Notes: generated by a model from the letters alone, not told the origin. 64,000 nt of DNA from Pectinatus haikarae (GCF_015732185.1 NZ_WIQM01000015.1:1-64000); one strand, 5' to 3'; positions 17,431-26,782 are shown, numbered from the stretch's first letter. Numbers and translations: made by a program.

Positions 17431-20217
17431 TTATATATGCGTAGTGATTATTTTTATTATATAAGCTACCTCTGCATCGCTCACTTTCACATTATAATCT
17501 TCTTCTATAGGCTGAAGAACCTTGTGCACACGTTTGAACAATTCCTTATGCTTCAGATGAAACTCATCAAAGTCATCAAAGGTAATGCTTATCCCGCCCA
17601 CACATCGATCCAATACGCATCCCATATGAAGGACCAGATCCAGCACCATGCTTTTATTTTTATCTGAATAATTTATTGCTTCCACGAAATTCCGTATCTG
17701 GAAAATAGCATGCCTGGGATTAACGAATTTTACATATTTTTCCAAAAGTCCCTTCGCTGTTTCATATAATGTAGGCATTTGCAACGGTTCAGGCAGCGAA
17801 AACGGTCCCTCCATATTACCGTCGAGCAAATGGAAAAATATCTGCTGAGTTTGTTCCTGTAACAGTTGATCAATAGGAAAAAATGGTACGGGCAGCTGCG
17901 GATCTATATTCCCGACAACTGCTGCAACATAACTATATTCACCGGACTGTTCAAAAACCTCCCTGGCATTTACATAATCTGTCGCTATAACTTTTATTGA
18001 ATCTGTATAATATTTTTCCAAAAGCTCGTCAAGCATATTCTTTATTATCATACTGCTGCCTTGTCCTGTGGCACAAACTGCCAATACAGCAAGTGGTTTT
18101 CTTTTCACAGTGGCAGCAGTTTCTTCCTGTTGATTATTCTTCTGTGCATAAACCTCATCGATATCATCCATATCATAAAGGACGTGACGCAGTACATCTA
18201 AAACTGCAGGCGTAGACACGGATTTTACAAGCTTGGTCTTTATTCCCGTATCAGCAGTCAGCCGCTTGTCAAAAAATAAAAGTGATCCCATGTCCACAAG
18301 GAGGATAATTCCTTTCCCCTTGCTTATTGTCAATGCCATCGCTTTAAGCTTTCCATATGTTTCATCAATGCTCTGATTTAAAGGCATATCCACAGCCTTT
18401 ACAAGATCTGTATTAAGCAATGCATTACATGCGCCGGCCATGCTTGAAGCGGTGGAATCACCATGACAGATAATGATCATACCGATTTTCTTGCTGTCCG
18501 CTTCCACCCTGCTATGATATAAAAGCAGTGCAATAAAACCCTTTTCATTTTCCGGTACTATCATCCCAAACTTGTCACTGAGCATTTCTACCATTTTTTC
18601 TGCCACTTTAAATTCATCAGGATGCTCTGTTTTTATTTTAAATAGATGCTTGTCATCACCCGCAGAAATTCTGCCGGCCCTTTTGATCAATGCCTGAATA
18701 TGCATTGATAAGCCAAACAAAAAATAATTGTTGAAATTTACTTTCAGCTCTTCTCTTGCATATTCGATAAACTGCATTGTGGTATCTATGACCTCTTTGG
18801 GCACCAATTTATGCAGATTTATTATTTTTGAATGCAGATTGGAAAAATATTTATTGACACTGCTCAAATAAGCATCTATTTCATTCTTTAATACGTCTGT
18901 TATATTTTCTACATTTCCTCCCTGTTGTTTGAGTTTTTTCAATTTATCCAAAATTATATCGTAGACATCATTTTCAACCTCATCAGACATGATTCCTGTA
19001 TTTTCCTGAGGTTGTATAGCTATATCTTCTGAAAACATATCAAGATATCGTGTAGCTGTTTTATCCATTTTCACATAATTGAATAAAATATCACGAATAT
19101 CCTTATCCAGCATTTGGTATCCTACATAAATAGCTTGGTTGTTCTGCAAATGCTGTAAAAAAGCATTTGCACAAAGCAATTTTACTTCCGAGCGCAACTG
19201 TCCGATATTGCCTCCTTTAAATTCATATAAGGCCAGAGCCCGCAATACTTCAGGTGCGATATTTATTGTTTTTTGCAGATTCATCGCCTCAAAGCGAAAA
19301 AATTGCTCTATTATTTCCACCTTTTCCGCGATCGGCTTTTCTTTATAATTGGGTAATATTATATTTACAGGCACCCGTCTCATAAATGTATTCAATAACA
19401 CATCCGAAGGATTTTCTGTGGTTGCCGCAATAATCAATATGTTGCTTTTTCTTTTATTGCCATCTCCCAGTCTGTTGTATTCTCCCTTATCCATCAAATA
19501 AAACAACATTTCCTGTCCATCAGGCGGCAGCCGATGTACCTCGTCCAAAAAAAGTATTCCGCCGTCAGCCTGCTCCACCAACCCTTTTTTATCTGCTTCT
19601 GCTCCTGTAAACGCATTTTTGGCATGCCCAAACAACTGTGACAGCAAAAGCTGCGGATTATTAAAATAGTCTGCACAATTAAATGTTATAAAAGGATATT
19701 CCGATATGTTTTTATTATTTGCCAACAATCCATAAGCATGCATGGCTTGCGCAAAAGTGGTCTTTCCCACACCGCTTTCCCCCAGAAGCAGTGTATGAAG
19801 ACCGCGCGGAGGATATACAATGGCTGCTTTTGCCTGCCGTATTTGGTAAAGCAGACTGCTGTTACAGCCCAGAAGCCGCATAAAAGGATCTTCCATTTCC
19901 ATTTGCCTGTCACTGATTTTTTCCTGCAATTCTGCCAGGGTATACATGTTTTTCTCTTCTATACCATATTTCTCACACATACGGCATGTAACTTCATGAG
20001 GCAGAAACGTCACTGGTCTGCTGTTTATTTTTACAAGTCCCCCATCCTTGCAGATAGAATTTAGAATACTGCTGGCATTGTTGCGTAATATACCAAAATG
20101 CTTTTGTATCTCACCAGCCTGTATCCCCGGATTATCTCCATTTTGTATAGCTTCTATCATTTCACCAAACACGCATTTTTCCTTGATATAAGTTATTATC
20201 ATATCTGTTTGCCGCAT
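17431..20217 (-). CDS. LevR-type sigma-54 activator with PRD and PTS domains
   Basis: 928 residues. N-terminal helix-turn-helix; AAA+ domain with Walker A GESGVGKT (146-153), the sigma-54 contact loop as NAFTGA (about 208-213; Asn replaces the first Gly) and Walker B GGILFLDEVHRLP; a PRD with His in LSMHIQAL; an EIIA-mannose-like domain (ICHGDSTASSM); an EIIB-galactitol-like domain with the Cys motif VCATGQGSSM; and a C-terminal PRD with His in LVLHMGCVLDRC. Such proteins activate a sigma-54 promoter and are controlled by PTS phosphorylation of the PRDs. It is divergent from the galactitol-type PTS operon, whose -24/-12 promoter lies at 20445-20460, and is almost surely its activator. Confidence 0.93.
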   Translation of the reverse strand: MRQTDMIITYIKEKCVFGEMIEAIQNGDNPGIQAGEIQKHFGILRNNASSILNSICKDGGLVKINSRPVTFLPHEVTCRMCEKYGIEEKNMYTLAELQEKISDRQMEMEDPFMRLLGCNSSLLYQIRQAKAAIVYPPRGLHTLLLGESGVGKTTFAQAMHAYGLLANNKNISEYPFITFNCADYFNNPQLLLSQLFGHAKNAFTGAEADKKGLVEQADGGILFLDEVHRLPPDGQEMLFYLMDKGEYNRLGDGNKRKSNILIIAATTENPSDVLLNTFMRRVPVNIILPNYKEKPIAEKVEIIEQFFRFEAMNLQKTINIAPEVLRALALYEFKGGNIGQLRSEVKLLCANAFLQHLQNNQAIYVGYQMLDKDIRDILFNYVKMDKTATRYLDMFSEDIAIQPQENTGIMSDEVENDVYDIILDKLKKLKQQGGNVENITDVLKNEIDAYLSSVNKYFSNLHSKIINLHKLVPKEVIDTTMQFIEYAREELKVNFNNYFLFGLSMHIQALIKRAGRISAGDDKHLFKIKTEHPDEFKVAEKMVEMLSDKFGMIVPENEKGFIALLLYHSRVEADSKKIGMIIICHGDSTASSMAGACNALLNTDLVKAVDMPLNQSIDETYGKLKAMALTISKGKGIILLVDMGSLLFFDKRLTADTGIKTKLVKSVSTPAVLDVLRHVLYDMDDIDEVYAQKNNQQEETAATVKRKPLAVLAVCATGQGSSMIIKNMLDELLEKYYTDSIKVIATDYVNAREVFEQSGEYSYVAAVVGNIDPQLPVPFFPIDQLLQEQTQQIFFHLLDGNMEGPFSLPEPLQMPTLYETAKGLLEKYVKFVNPRHAIFQIRNFVEAINYSDKNKSMVLDLVLHMGCVLDRCVGGISITFDDFDEFHLKHKELFKRVHKVLQPIEEDYNVKVSDAEVAYIIKIITTHI

Positions 20218-20347
20218 TATTATCCCCCTATTGATACAAAATATTAGTCATATAAAATATTTTATGTCTCTCATAAAAAAATTTATTTATATTTTTTGTT
20301 TATTGCAAATTTTATTTAAATTTTTTATAAATATAATTTTAATAATA

Positions 20348-20441
20348 TATACACTAATAATTTATTTATATACACTATCATATTTCACGCAATTTGTGTA
20401 TATATTTTTTCAACAGCTTAGCTAAAAAGGCCTATACACTA
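20348..20441 (+). promoter_or_regulatory. TATACACTA repeats, candidate activator sites upstream of the sigma-54 promoter
   Basis: The nonamer tatacacta occurs at 20348-20356, 20369-20377 and 20433-20441, and an inverted gtgtatata at 20396-20404. They lie within 100 bases upstream of the -24 box, where enhancer sites of LevR-type activators belong. No gene lies in 20218-20689. Confidence 0.55.
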
Positions 20442-20444
20442 TCT

Positions 20445-20460
20445 TGGCATGATTCTTGCA
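20445..20460 (+). promoter_or_regulatory. sigma-54 (-24/-12) promoter of the galactitol-type PTS operon
   Basis: TGGCATGATTCTTGCA matches the consensus TGGCAC-N5-TTGCA, with GG and GC ten bases apart. It predicts an untranslated leader of about 215 bases before gatC, containing the palindrome atacttgcaagtat near 20485 and a ctcacgtgag palindrome near 20610. Confidence 0.85.
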
Positions 20461-20689
20461 TTCTCTAATAGCAGAATATACTTGCAAGTATTTTTTATCA
20501 TTGGCAGCTCCTGTTTGTAATTATTTCCATCAAGTATCGGAAAAAGTGCATCATTGCTTTCGCTTATATTTTCTGATACGGCTTCCGTGAAATCAGCCGT
20601 CACTTACGCTCACGTGAGTATTGCTATTTCAAAACTGTTGGTGCAGCGGCACGACGGCGTTATTTTTTTAATAAAGGAGAAAAAATCCC

Positions 20690-21952
20690 ATGGACGCAAT
20701 TCAAAATCTTATACGTTTCATCTTGGATTTAGGCGCTACAGTAATGATGCCTATAATCATAATGCTTCTGGGCTTAGGATTAAGGCAAAAATTTTCGCAG
20801 GCGATCCGCTCTGGTTTGACTGTGGGAATGGGTTTTGCCGGTATATTTTTAGTGATAGGTCTTTTTTCCAGTAACCTTTCTCCCGCAGCAAAAGCTATGG
20901 TGGATAATTTTGGTCTTCATCTTGATGTGCTCGATGTCGGCTGGCCTGTTCATGCCGCGATAAGCTTTGGTACACCCATAGTTCCCATTGTATTCATTTT
21001 AGGTGTCCTGATAAATATCATTATGCTGACAATGAACTGGACTAAGACTATGGACATAGATCTTTGGAATTACTGGCATTTCATTTTTGCAGGCGGTCTG
21101 GTAATGTACAAAACAGGCAGTGCTCTGCTGGGCATTGTTGCTTCTTGTATAACAATCATAATCGTTCTCAAACTGGCAGATTACACCCAGCCTTATGTTG
21201 AAAAATTTTTTGGCATGCCGGGAATCTCTCTGCCGCATACAGAAGATGTCGGATGGGCACCCATATGTATTTTTCTTAATAAAGTAATAGATAAAATTCC
21301 TGTAATAAATAAAATTGAATTAGATCCCCTGTCTATTCAAAAACGCTTTGGTGTGATCGGCGAACCAATGTTTATCGGTCTTATCCTTGGTGGATTCATT
21401 GGTTTCCTCGCCGGTTATGATTCTAAAGGAGTTATCCAGCTTGGCATCAACATGGCAGCCGTTATGTTTTTACTGCCACGTATGTCCAAAATTCTTATGG
21501 AGGGGCTAATGCCTTTATCTGACAGTGCCCGTGAATTTTTGAACAGCAGGTTTCCTGGTAAAAAAGTCTTCATAGGTCTTGATTCAGCTGTAGTTGTCGG
21601 TCATCCGTCCGTAATGGCAGTATGTCTGCTCATGATCCCCATTACACTTCTGCTGGCAGCGGTACTGCCCGGCAATCGCATAATGCCCTTCACTGATTTA
21701 GCAGGTCTTTGTTTTTGCCTGCTTTGGGCCGTTGGCGCTTCGCGCGGCAATGTGTTCCGCGGCCTTGTAATCAGCACGATTCTTATGGTTTTCATTCTTT
21801 ATATTGCCACAGATATAGCTCCGGTAAGTACAATAATGGCAAAAGAAGTCGGCTTCCCCTTTCCTGAAGGCACCCTTGCAGTATCTTCCCTCGACGGAGG
21901 TTCTCATTTTGTTCCATATATTATTTACAAAATCATTGCTCTGTTCCAATAG
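20690..21952 (+). CDS. gatC: PTS galactitol-type permease EIIC
   Basis: 420 residues, a polytopic membrane protein of the galactitol (Gat) EIIC family: conserved segments GLGLRQKFSQAIRSGLTVG, GFAGIFLVIGLF and the C-terminal half with PMFIGLILGG and GLDSAVVVGHPS. EIIC moves a polyol across the membrane while EIIB/EIIA phosphorylate it. Ribosome site AAAGGAG before ATG 20690. First gene of the operon gatC-small protein-GpsA-like-gatA-gatB. The polyol could be galactitol, an arabitol or a tetritol; the missing gatY/gatD and the GpsA-like partner argue against plain galactitol. Confidence 0.88.
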   Translation: MDAIQNLIRFILDLGATVMMPIIIMLLGLGLRQKFSQAIRSGLTVGMGFAGIFLVIGLFSSNLSPAAKAMVDNFGLHLDVLDVGWPVHAAISFGTPIVPIVFILGVLINIIMLTMNWTKTMDIDLWNYWHFIFAGGLVMYKTGSALLGIVASCITIIIVLKLADYTQPYVEKFFGMPGISLPHTEDVGWAPICIFLNKVIDKIPVINKIELDPLSIQKRFGVIGEPMFIGLILGGFIGFLAGYDSKGVIQLGINMAAVMFLLPRMSKILMEGLMPLSDSAREFLNSRFPGKKVFIGLDSAVVVGHPSVMAVCLLMIPITLLLAAVLPGNRIMPFTDLAGLCFCLLWAVGASRGNVFRGLVISTILMVFILYIATDIAPVSTIMAKEVGFPFPEGTLAVSSLDGGSHFVPYIIYKIIALFQ

Positions 21953-22006
21953 AAAAATACGATCCGGGTATTTTTCATCCCGTACCCCGGACAGCGAGGT
22001 GTTTTT

Positions 22007-22165
22007 ATGTTTCTTATTCAGACAATGCGGATAATGGCGGGACCCTATTTATGCAGTATGGCTGACATGTATTATGCAAATCAGGATATATTAAACACAA
22101 TCGTTGTATTGTGCGGGACCGCATGGCTAATATATAAAAGATATACCAAAAAGCCTTCCGTATAA
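22007..22165 (+). CDS. small membrane protein in PTS operon (52 aa), unknown function
   Basis: A complete 52-codon frame with a GAGGTG ribosome site eight bases before its ATG. It begins MFLIQTMRIMAGPYL and has one clear hydrophobic segment (ILNTIVVLCGTAWLIY) followed by a Lys/Arg-rich tail, so a single-pass membrane protein is likely. It sits between gatC and the GpsA-like gene with 54 and 25 base gaps. I recognise no family. It could be an accessory subunit of the EIIC. Confidence 0.55.
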   Translation: MFLIQTMRIMAGPYLCSMADMYYANQDILNTIVVLCGTAWLIYKRYTKKPSV

Positions 22166-22190
22166 AAACAATTTCAAAGGAGTAATAAAA

Positions 22191-23270
22191 ATGGCAAAGA
22201 TAACAGTCATAGGTGCCGGTGCAATGGGCAGCGCTTTCACCAAGCCTATAGCCGATAATGGCAATGACGTGAGATTATGGGGTTCTCCCCTTGATAATTC
22301 TATAATTGATGCGCTCAAAGCTGGCAGAGATCATCCTAAGCACAAATATCCATTGTCCAAAAATATCAGTTTTTTTTATCATCATGAATTGGCAGAGGCA
22401 CTTCATGACGCCGATGCTATAATAATGGCCATCACCTCCGATGCTCTGGGTGATGTTTTTGAACAGATCGTTCCCTATCTGAAACCGGGGATACTCATTG
22501 GCAGCGTAACTAAAGGCTTCAATTATAACAAAGCCGGTGAAATCGTCCTTCTGCCGGATATTTTAGAAGAACGCCTGCCCGATAAATTAAAGCATCAAGT
22601 AGATTTTGTATTTGTTGCCGGTCCATGTAAAGCTGTTGAAGTATTATGGGGTGTCCCCAGCTCCGTAACTTATGCCAGCACAAATATAACTGCCGCAGAA
22701 AAATTGCGTTCTTTCGCCGAAACGGATGTTTATAATGTAGATATAACAACCGATGTTATCGGTACGGAAATCTGCGCCGCTATGAAAAATGCCTATTGTG
22801 TCGGTCTTGGTATGGCTGAAGGATTTCCCCAGCAGAAAAATAATTTTCTGCATAAAAACACCAAGGGATCTCTCTTCACATATGCCGTAGCCGAAATGGG
22901 CATTTTTGCAAAAGCTCTCGGTGGAACTCTTGGTCCTGTACTCGGTCTTCCCGGTATCGGCGACCTCGAGCTTACAGGTGAAGCCGGACGCAATCGCACA
23001 CTCGGAGAAGCCATAGGCAGCGGGTTATCCGCCAGTCAGGCAATAGCCAAAATGAAAGAAAATGACATTACAGTAGAAGGATATCCTGCAATAAAATTTG
23101 GCTATCTTCTGATGAAAACTATGGAGACCGAAGGAAAAATACGATCCTCTCAGATGCCATTATTGTCCGGACTTTACGACATTCTCTATAATGATGCTGC
23201 CGGTTATGAATCTATTAAAAAGCTTGTCAGACTCTGCACTGCTGCCAACATAAGCAACAGAAAACTATAA
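22191..23270 (+). CDS. GpsA-family NAD(P)H-dependent glycerol-3-phosphate dehydrogenase, probable PTS-linked paralogue
   Basis: 359 residues, slightly longer than typical GpsA (about 330-340). Rossmann motif GAGAMGSAF, the NAD-side loop (TKGF), the catalytic Lys region GTEICAAMKNAYCVGLGMAEG and the C-terminal GIGDLELT...RNRTLG block are all present. Classical GpsA reduces dihydroxyacetone phosphate to sn-glycerol-3-phosphate for lipids. Here the gene lies inside a sigma-54-controlled PTS operon, which suggests it instead oxidises the phosphorylated polyol imported by GatABC. That role is inference. Ribosome site AAAGGAG precedes ATG 22191. Confidence 0.85.
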   Translation: MAKITVIGAGAMGSAFTKPIADNGNDVRLWGSPLDNSIIDALKAGRDHPKHKYPLSKNISFFYHHELAEALHDADAIIMAITSDALGDVFEQIVPYLKPGILIGSVTKGFNYNKAGEIVLLPDILEERLPDKLKHQVDFVFVAGPCKAVEVLWGVPSSVTYASTNITAAEKLRSFAETDVYNVDITTDVIGTEICAAMKNAYCVGLGMAEGFPQQKNNFLHKNTKGSLFTYAVAEMGIFAKALGGTLGPVLGLPGIGDLELTGEAGRNRTLGEAIGSGLSASQAIAKMKENDITVEGYPAIKFGYLLMKTMETEGKIRSSQMPLLSGLYDILYNDAAGYESIKKLVRLCTAANISNRKL

Positions 23271-23275
23271 GCCGC

Positions 23276-23325
23276 AGGGAGGTGAACCGTCTATTATAAA
23301 AATCAGATAATAGACAATATGCATG
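23276..23325 (+). promoter_or_regulatory. distant ribosome site with intervening hairpin before the gatA start
   Basis: A strong ribosome site AGGGAGGTG (23276-23284) lies 38 bases before ATG 23323, too far to act in linear form. Between them gtctattat (23289-23297) and ataatagac (23307-23315) pair perfectly; folding this 27-base hairpin leaves 11 unpaired bases between site and start. No start codon in the gatA frame lies closer, because an in-frame TAG precedes. Confidence 0.5.
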
Positions 23326-23790
23326 GAAAAAACATTTCAATTTGATACAGCCGTAAATCAAATAAAGCTGGAAGTCAAAAATTCAGATGAAGCATTAAAA
23401 AAAATAAGTTCTCTTTTGTACAGCTTTGGTTATGTAAAAGACACTTATTCTGATGCGATAATTGCCAGAGAAAAATTATTTCCCACCGGACTTCCCTTTG
23501 AAAAATGCGGTGTTGCGCTTCCGCACACTGATTGCTGTCACGTAAATAAACCCATGATTGCTATTTGTACACTCAAAACTCCCGTCACCTTTCAAAATAT
23601 GGGAGATGCCAGTCAGCCTGTATCTGTAAAAATAATTTTCATGCTTGCGATGAAAAAAAGTGAAAATCAACTTCAGCTTCTATCCGAGCTTATGGAAAAT
23701 CTACAGGACAATATGCTTATGGAAAATCTTCTTCAAACAGATTCAGCGAAAGAAATTACAGCTCTTATGGCAGGAAGAATAACCGTATGA
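23323..23790 (+). CDS. gatA: PTS EIIA component, galactitol/fructose type
   Basis: 155 residues of the PTS EIIA type-2 fold; the phosphorylated His lies in GVALPHTD and the flanking KLFPTGLPFE segment is typical of Gat EIIA. It passes phosphate from HPr to the EIIB encoded 84 bases downstream. Part of the sigma-54-driven operon. Confidence 0.9.
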   Translation: MEKTFQFDTAVNQIKLEVKNSDEALKKISSLLYSFGYVKDTYSDAIIAREKLFPTGLPFEKCGVALPHTDCCHVNKPMIAICTLKTPVTFQNMGDASQPVSVKIIFMLAMKKSENQLQLLSELMENLQDNMLMENLLQTDSAKEITALMAGRITV

Positions 23791-23873
23791 TTTCACAGTG
23801 AAGAAAACTGTATATATCGAATCTTATTGACTGAAAAACTTATTTTATTAAAAGAAATTATGAGGTGTTTATT

Positions 23874-24176
23874 ATGAAATACAGATTGCTCGCTATTTGC
23901 GGATCAGGTATCGCTACTTCGACAGTTGCCGCTGAAAAATGCCGCAAACTTTTAACTGAAAAAGGAATTGACATAGACGTTCTGGAATGTAATGCCACTG
24001 ACATAACAGCCAAACTGGCGACTTTTCATCCTCATGTGGTCGTGCCCACAACCACGGTAGCAGATTCCATGCTCGGAGGCGTGAAAAGATTTCCGGGGCT
24101 GCCTTTTATCACCGGCATAGGAACCGAAGCAGTAGTGAATGATATAGCAGAATACTTAAAGACTATCAAAGAATAA
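23874..24176 (+). CDS. gatB: PTS EIIB component, galactitol type
   Basis: 100 residues with the EIIB phosphocysteine loop AICGSGIATS near the N-terminus. I chose ATG 23874 over the GTG nine bases upstream because GAGG lies at a normal distance from the ATG. Last gene of the operon; a terminator follows at 24193. Confidence 0.9.
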   Translation: MKYRLLAICGSGIATSTVAAEKCRKLLTEKGIDIDVLECNATDITAKLATFHPHVVVPTTTVADSMLGGVKRFPGLPFITGIGTEAVVNDIAEYLKTIKE

Positions 24177-24192
24177 TTATTGTATCTCTTAT

Positions 24193-24243
24193 AAAAAAGG
24201 ACTGTACATAAGTGAAAACTCACTCATGCACAGCCCCTTTTTA
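24193..24243. terminator. bidirectional terminator between gatB and srlB
   Basis: Imperfect stem aaaaggactgt ... acagcccctttt enclosing tgagt-type inner pairs, with T and A tracts outside. It separates convergent operons. Confidence 0.7.
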
Positions 24244-24258
24244 TACTACATTATATTT

Positions 24259-24621
24259 TTACTCAATTGTAATAATATCACCAATTTTAGGAGATGGTAC
24301 GCTGTCTCCCTTGAGATTTATCTGTCCCGGCAGCTCAACCTCATGATTATCGACAAATTTCAATGTACAGTGTCCCAGTGTTGCCAGCGTATGCTGCGCC
24401 TCTTCCCCGACAGCAGCTACAGTGTATATATTTTCACCAATACTAAAGCGGTCTCCCACAGCTACCAGTTCCCTGAGCTCTCCCTTAGTATGCATAAAAC
24501 AAACTTCTGCCAAGGCTTCCATTTCACACTGTTCAAATATGACCATATCACCGGCTTCCAGCAGATCTCCGGCTAAAGGCCCTATGCTGGTTATTTCCAC
24601 TCTATATTTCAAACTAACCAC
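24259..24621 (-). CDS. srlB: PTS glucitol/sorbitol-type EIIA
   Basis: 120 residues of the SrlB/GutA family, with the phosphorylated His in the VCFMHTKGEL region and the C-terminal GDSVPSPKIGDIITI segment. Supplies phosphate to the SrlE/SrlA permease encoded upstream in the same minus-strand operon. Confidence 0.9.
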   Translation of the reverse strand: MVSLKYRVEITSIGPLAGDLLEAGDMVIFEQCEMEALAEVCFMHTKGELRELVAVGDRFSIGENIYTVAAVGEEAQHTLATLGHCTLKFVDNHEVELPGQINLKGDSVPSPKIGDIITIE

Positions 24622-24656
24622 TCCTAAAATATTACGTTATTATCTTCTTAAAAACA

Positions 24657-25634
24657 TTATGCAAATAATCCGATACCGACAAAATAAGCCACGATGACGC
24701 CGATAGGTCCGCCTACAGCACGCGACACAAGTATAGCCGGCACCCCGATATCTACCGTTTCGGGTTTTGCTTCCATAAGACTGAGTCCTACAGGCATAAA
24801 GTCACAGCCTACCTGTGAGTCGATGGCAAATAAGGCCGGAAGGGCAAACTGCGGTGAAATGGCTCCGGCTCCTATCTGTGTGCCGATGAGTACGCCGATG
24901 ACCTGCGCGATGACCGCACCGGGGCCAAGCATCGGTGAGAGGATCGGCAGTGAACAGATCACTGATATGATAAACAGTCCCGGCAGTGAGCCTGCGTACG
25001 GTGACAGATGGGCTGCTATGAAGTCTCCCAGTCCCGATCCCATTATAAGTCCTATTATCATGCTGACAAAGGCCATGAACGGCAGTATCGTTTTTACTAC
25101 CATGTCTATGGTATCACGTCCCGCCTGGAAGAAGATGGCTATTACTCCGCCGGCTGCTTTGCCGAATCTTGTCAGTATGTTTCCTTTTTCTGTTTTTGCC
25201 GGTCCCGCAGGTTTTGCCGCTGCGGGTGCTGCCGCGGGTGCCGGCGCGCTGCTTACTGCTCCGTCTGCCGAAACTGCGCTTATTCCTGCCGGTTTTACAT
25301 CAGATACATATATTGTTTCATTTATAAATGCTGCCAGCGGGCCTGATTTTCCCACCGGTGTCAGGTTTACTGTGGGAATGCCTTTTTTCGGGTATATGCC
25401 GCAGCGCAGGGTCCCGCCGCAGTCTACTATCGCTACCGCTATTTCTTCATCCGGCACGCCGTTTTTAAATCCGTCGATCAGTTCTGCTCCCAGTATTTCT
25501 GCTATTTTGTCTGCTATTGCCGGTTTTTCTCCTCCGGTTATATAGACAACTTTGTTTCGGCCGCCTTCCAGTTTTACGGTCAGCGGTCCGCCGAATCCGT
25601 TTGGCCCTTTTTCTATTCTTACTGCATTAGCCAT
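24657..25634 (-). CDS. srlE: PTS glucitol/sorbitol-type EIIBC (SrlE)
   Basis: 325 residues: EIIB part with the phosphocysteine motif [14 protein letters not shown], an Ala/Pro-rich linker near residues 130-145, then the EIIC2 membrane part ([40 protein letters not shown]). Length and order match SrlE of enterobacteria. Ribosome site GGAGG before ATG 25634. Confidence 0.92.
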   Translation of the reverse strand: MANAVRIEKGPNGFGGPLTVKLEGGRNKVVYITGGEKPAIADKIAEILGAELIDGFKNGVPDEEIAVAIVDCGGTLRCGIYPKKGIPTVNLTPVGKSGPLAAFINETIYVSDVKPAGISAVSADGAVSSAPAPAAAPAAAKPAGPAKTEKGNILTRFGKAAGGVIAIFFQAGRDTIDMVVKTILPFMAFVSMIIGLIMGSGLGDFIAAHLSPYAGSLPGLFIISVICSLPILSPMLGPGAVIAQVIGVLIGTQIGAGAISPQFALPALFAIDSQVGCDFMPVGLSLMEAKPETVDIGVPAILVSRAVGGPIGVIVAYFVGIGLFA

Positions 25635-25647
25635 TTTTATATCCTCC

Positions 25648-26196
25648 TTATACCTGCATGCCTTTTTTCTTCATCATATACAATGTGATTTTTTCAGTAA
25701 TGATGCCGCGTATCAATATTACTATGACACCGGCAACGAAATAGCGCACAGCGAGTTCGCTCGTCGGCAGTCCCAGCTGGGTGATCCCGTTTGCTATCCC
25801 AAGCCATACAAAAAGTTCTGCCGGATTGGCATGCGGAAAAAGGCCTGTGATCGGATGACAAAAAGTAATGCATGAATCCATAAATGCCGGTTTGTATTTT
25901 TCCGGCAGGAAACGGCCTAATGTATATGCCATCGGATTTCCTAGGAAAAACATAGCTATTACGTTAAATACTGTGTACCGCAAAATAATATTTTTGCTCG
26001 TCAATTGTGCGAACCTGTTTATTCTGTCCTGTCCCAAAACATTTATGAACGCGTTGATAGCCGTAATGAGCACTATCAATGTTGGCAGCATGCCTGTGAC
26101 CATCCCGACAAAACTCTCACCGCCCTTATGAAAAAGGCCGATAAATCCTGCTGCCAGAACCCCCAGATACTGCATAATTCCTGTTACTCCATCCAT
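25648..26196 (-). CDS. srlA: PTS glucitol/sorbitol-type EIIC (SrlA)
   Basis: 182 residues with the GutC/SrlA signature blocks [19 protein letters not shown] and [19 protein letters not shown] plus several hydrophobic segments. It forms the membrane channel with SrlE, 13 bases downstream. The gap to the upstream gutM gene holds a large inverted repeat. Confidence 0.92.
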   Translation of the reverse strand: MDGVTGIMQYLGVLAAGFIGLFHKGGESFVGMVTGMLPTLIVLITAINAFINVLGQDRINRFAQLTSKNIILRYTVFNVIAMFFLGNPMAYTLGRFLPEKYKPAFMDSCITFCHPITGLFPHANPAELFVWLGIANGITQLGLPTSELAVRYFVAGVIVILIRGIITEKITLYMMKKKGMQV

Positions 26197-26271
26197 CTTT
26201 GTTCCTCCTCAACATTTTTTACTTATATGGGGCAATTCTTTTATATAAAAATATTACTCCCTTTTATTATT

Positions 26272-26329
26272 GGAAAATTAACTGCATAAACCGTCTGGCA
26301 GACTACACAGCTTATGCAGTTAATTTTCC
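26272..26329. repeat. 18-base perfect inverted repeat between gutM and srlA
   Basis: Arms ggaaaattaactgcataa and its complement flank a 22-base loop, inside the srl operon. Without a T run it is not a standard terminator. It may protect or tune the srlAEB part of the transcript. Confidence 0.7.
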
Positions 26330-26416
26330 TGTTGCTGCACAATCATTGTAATAATTATATTAATTTTTATAAATAAGATATTACAAATTTTCTAACTATT
26401 TATTGAAAAACATTTT

Positions 26417-26782
26417 TTAGGCTATTTTCAACTTTTCTTCCAGACTTTCCAAAGCCTGCAGCAATGCCTTATCCTTTTTTTTCTCACTTTCAGCTTCCTG
26501 TCTGAGCTCTCTAAAGTCCCGAGTTTCCCATCTGGCAACATTTTTAAATCTGGCAAGTAAGGTCATACCCTTCATCCGTTTTGCTTCAATTATCATTCCC
26601 GAATCATCACTTACCAAAACGACAACATTGCCTGAGGACATTTTCCGCTTTCGCACGCCTATGCCAACATGCCCTTTACTCATCAATTCTCTTACCGTAG
26701 CTTTAAAATGATTCATCTGTATATACATAAAAAAACATTGGGCAATATACAAGACAAACGCAACGAACAATACTTTTTCCAT
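26417..26782 (-). CDS. gutM: glucitol operon activator GutM family protein
   Basis: 121 residues: an N-terminal membrane segment (VLFVAFVLYIAQCFFMYIQ) and the GutM core SKGHVGIGVRKR...GNVVVLVSDDSGMI...EAKRMKGMT. Found with SrlAEB in glucitol operons, where E. coli GutM aids activation. The C-terminal 40 residues are charged and probably coiled coil. Lies between the AraM gene and srlA. Confidence 0.9.
   Translation of the reverse strand: MEKVLFVAFVLYIAQCFFMYIQMNHFKATVRELMSKGHVGIGVRKRKMSSGNVVVLVSDDSGMIIEAKRMKGMTLLARFKNVARWETRDFRELRQEAESEKKKDKALLQALESLEEKLKIA

Noticed and set aside
20554-20874. 106-codon open frame overlapping the gatC leader and start
   Set aside because: It runs through the leader and the gatC ribosome site in another frame, has no ribosome site of its own, and its sequence shows no family features.
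24694-25545. Long plus-strand frame opposite srlE (283 codons)
   Set aside because: It is the mirror of a well-supported SrlE gene; the Ala/Pro/Gly/Ser-rich reading is typical of antisense frames in GC-richer coding DNA.
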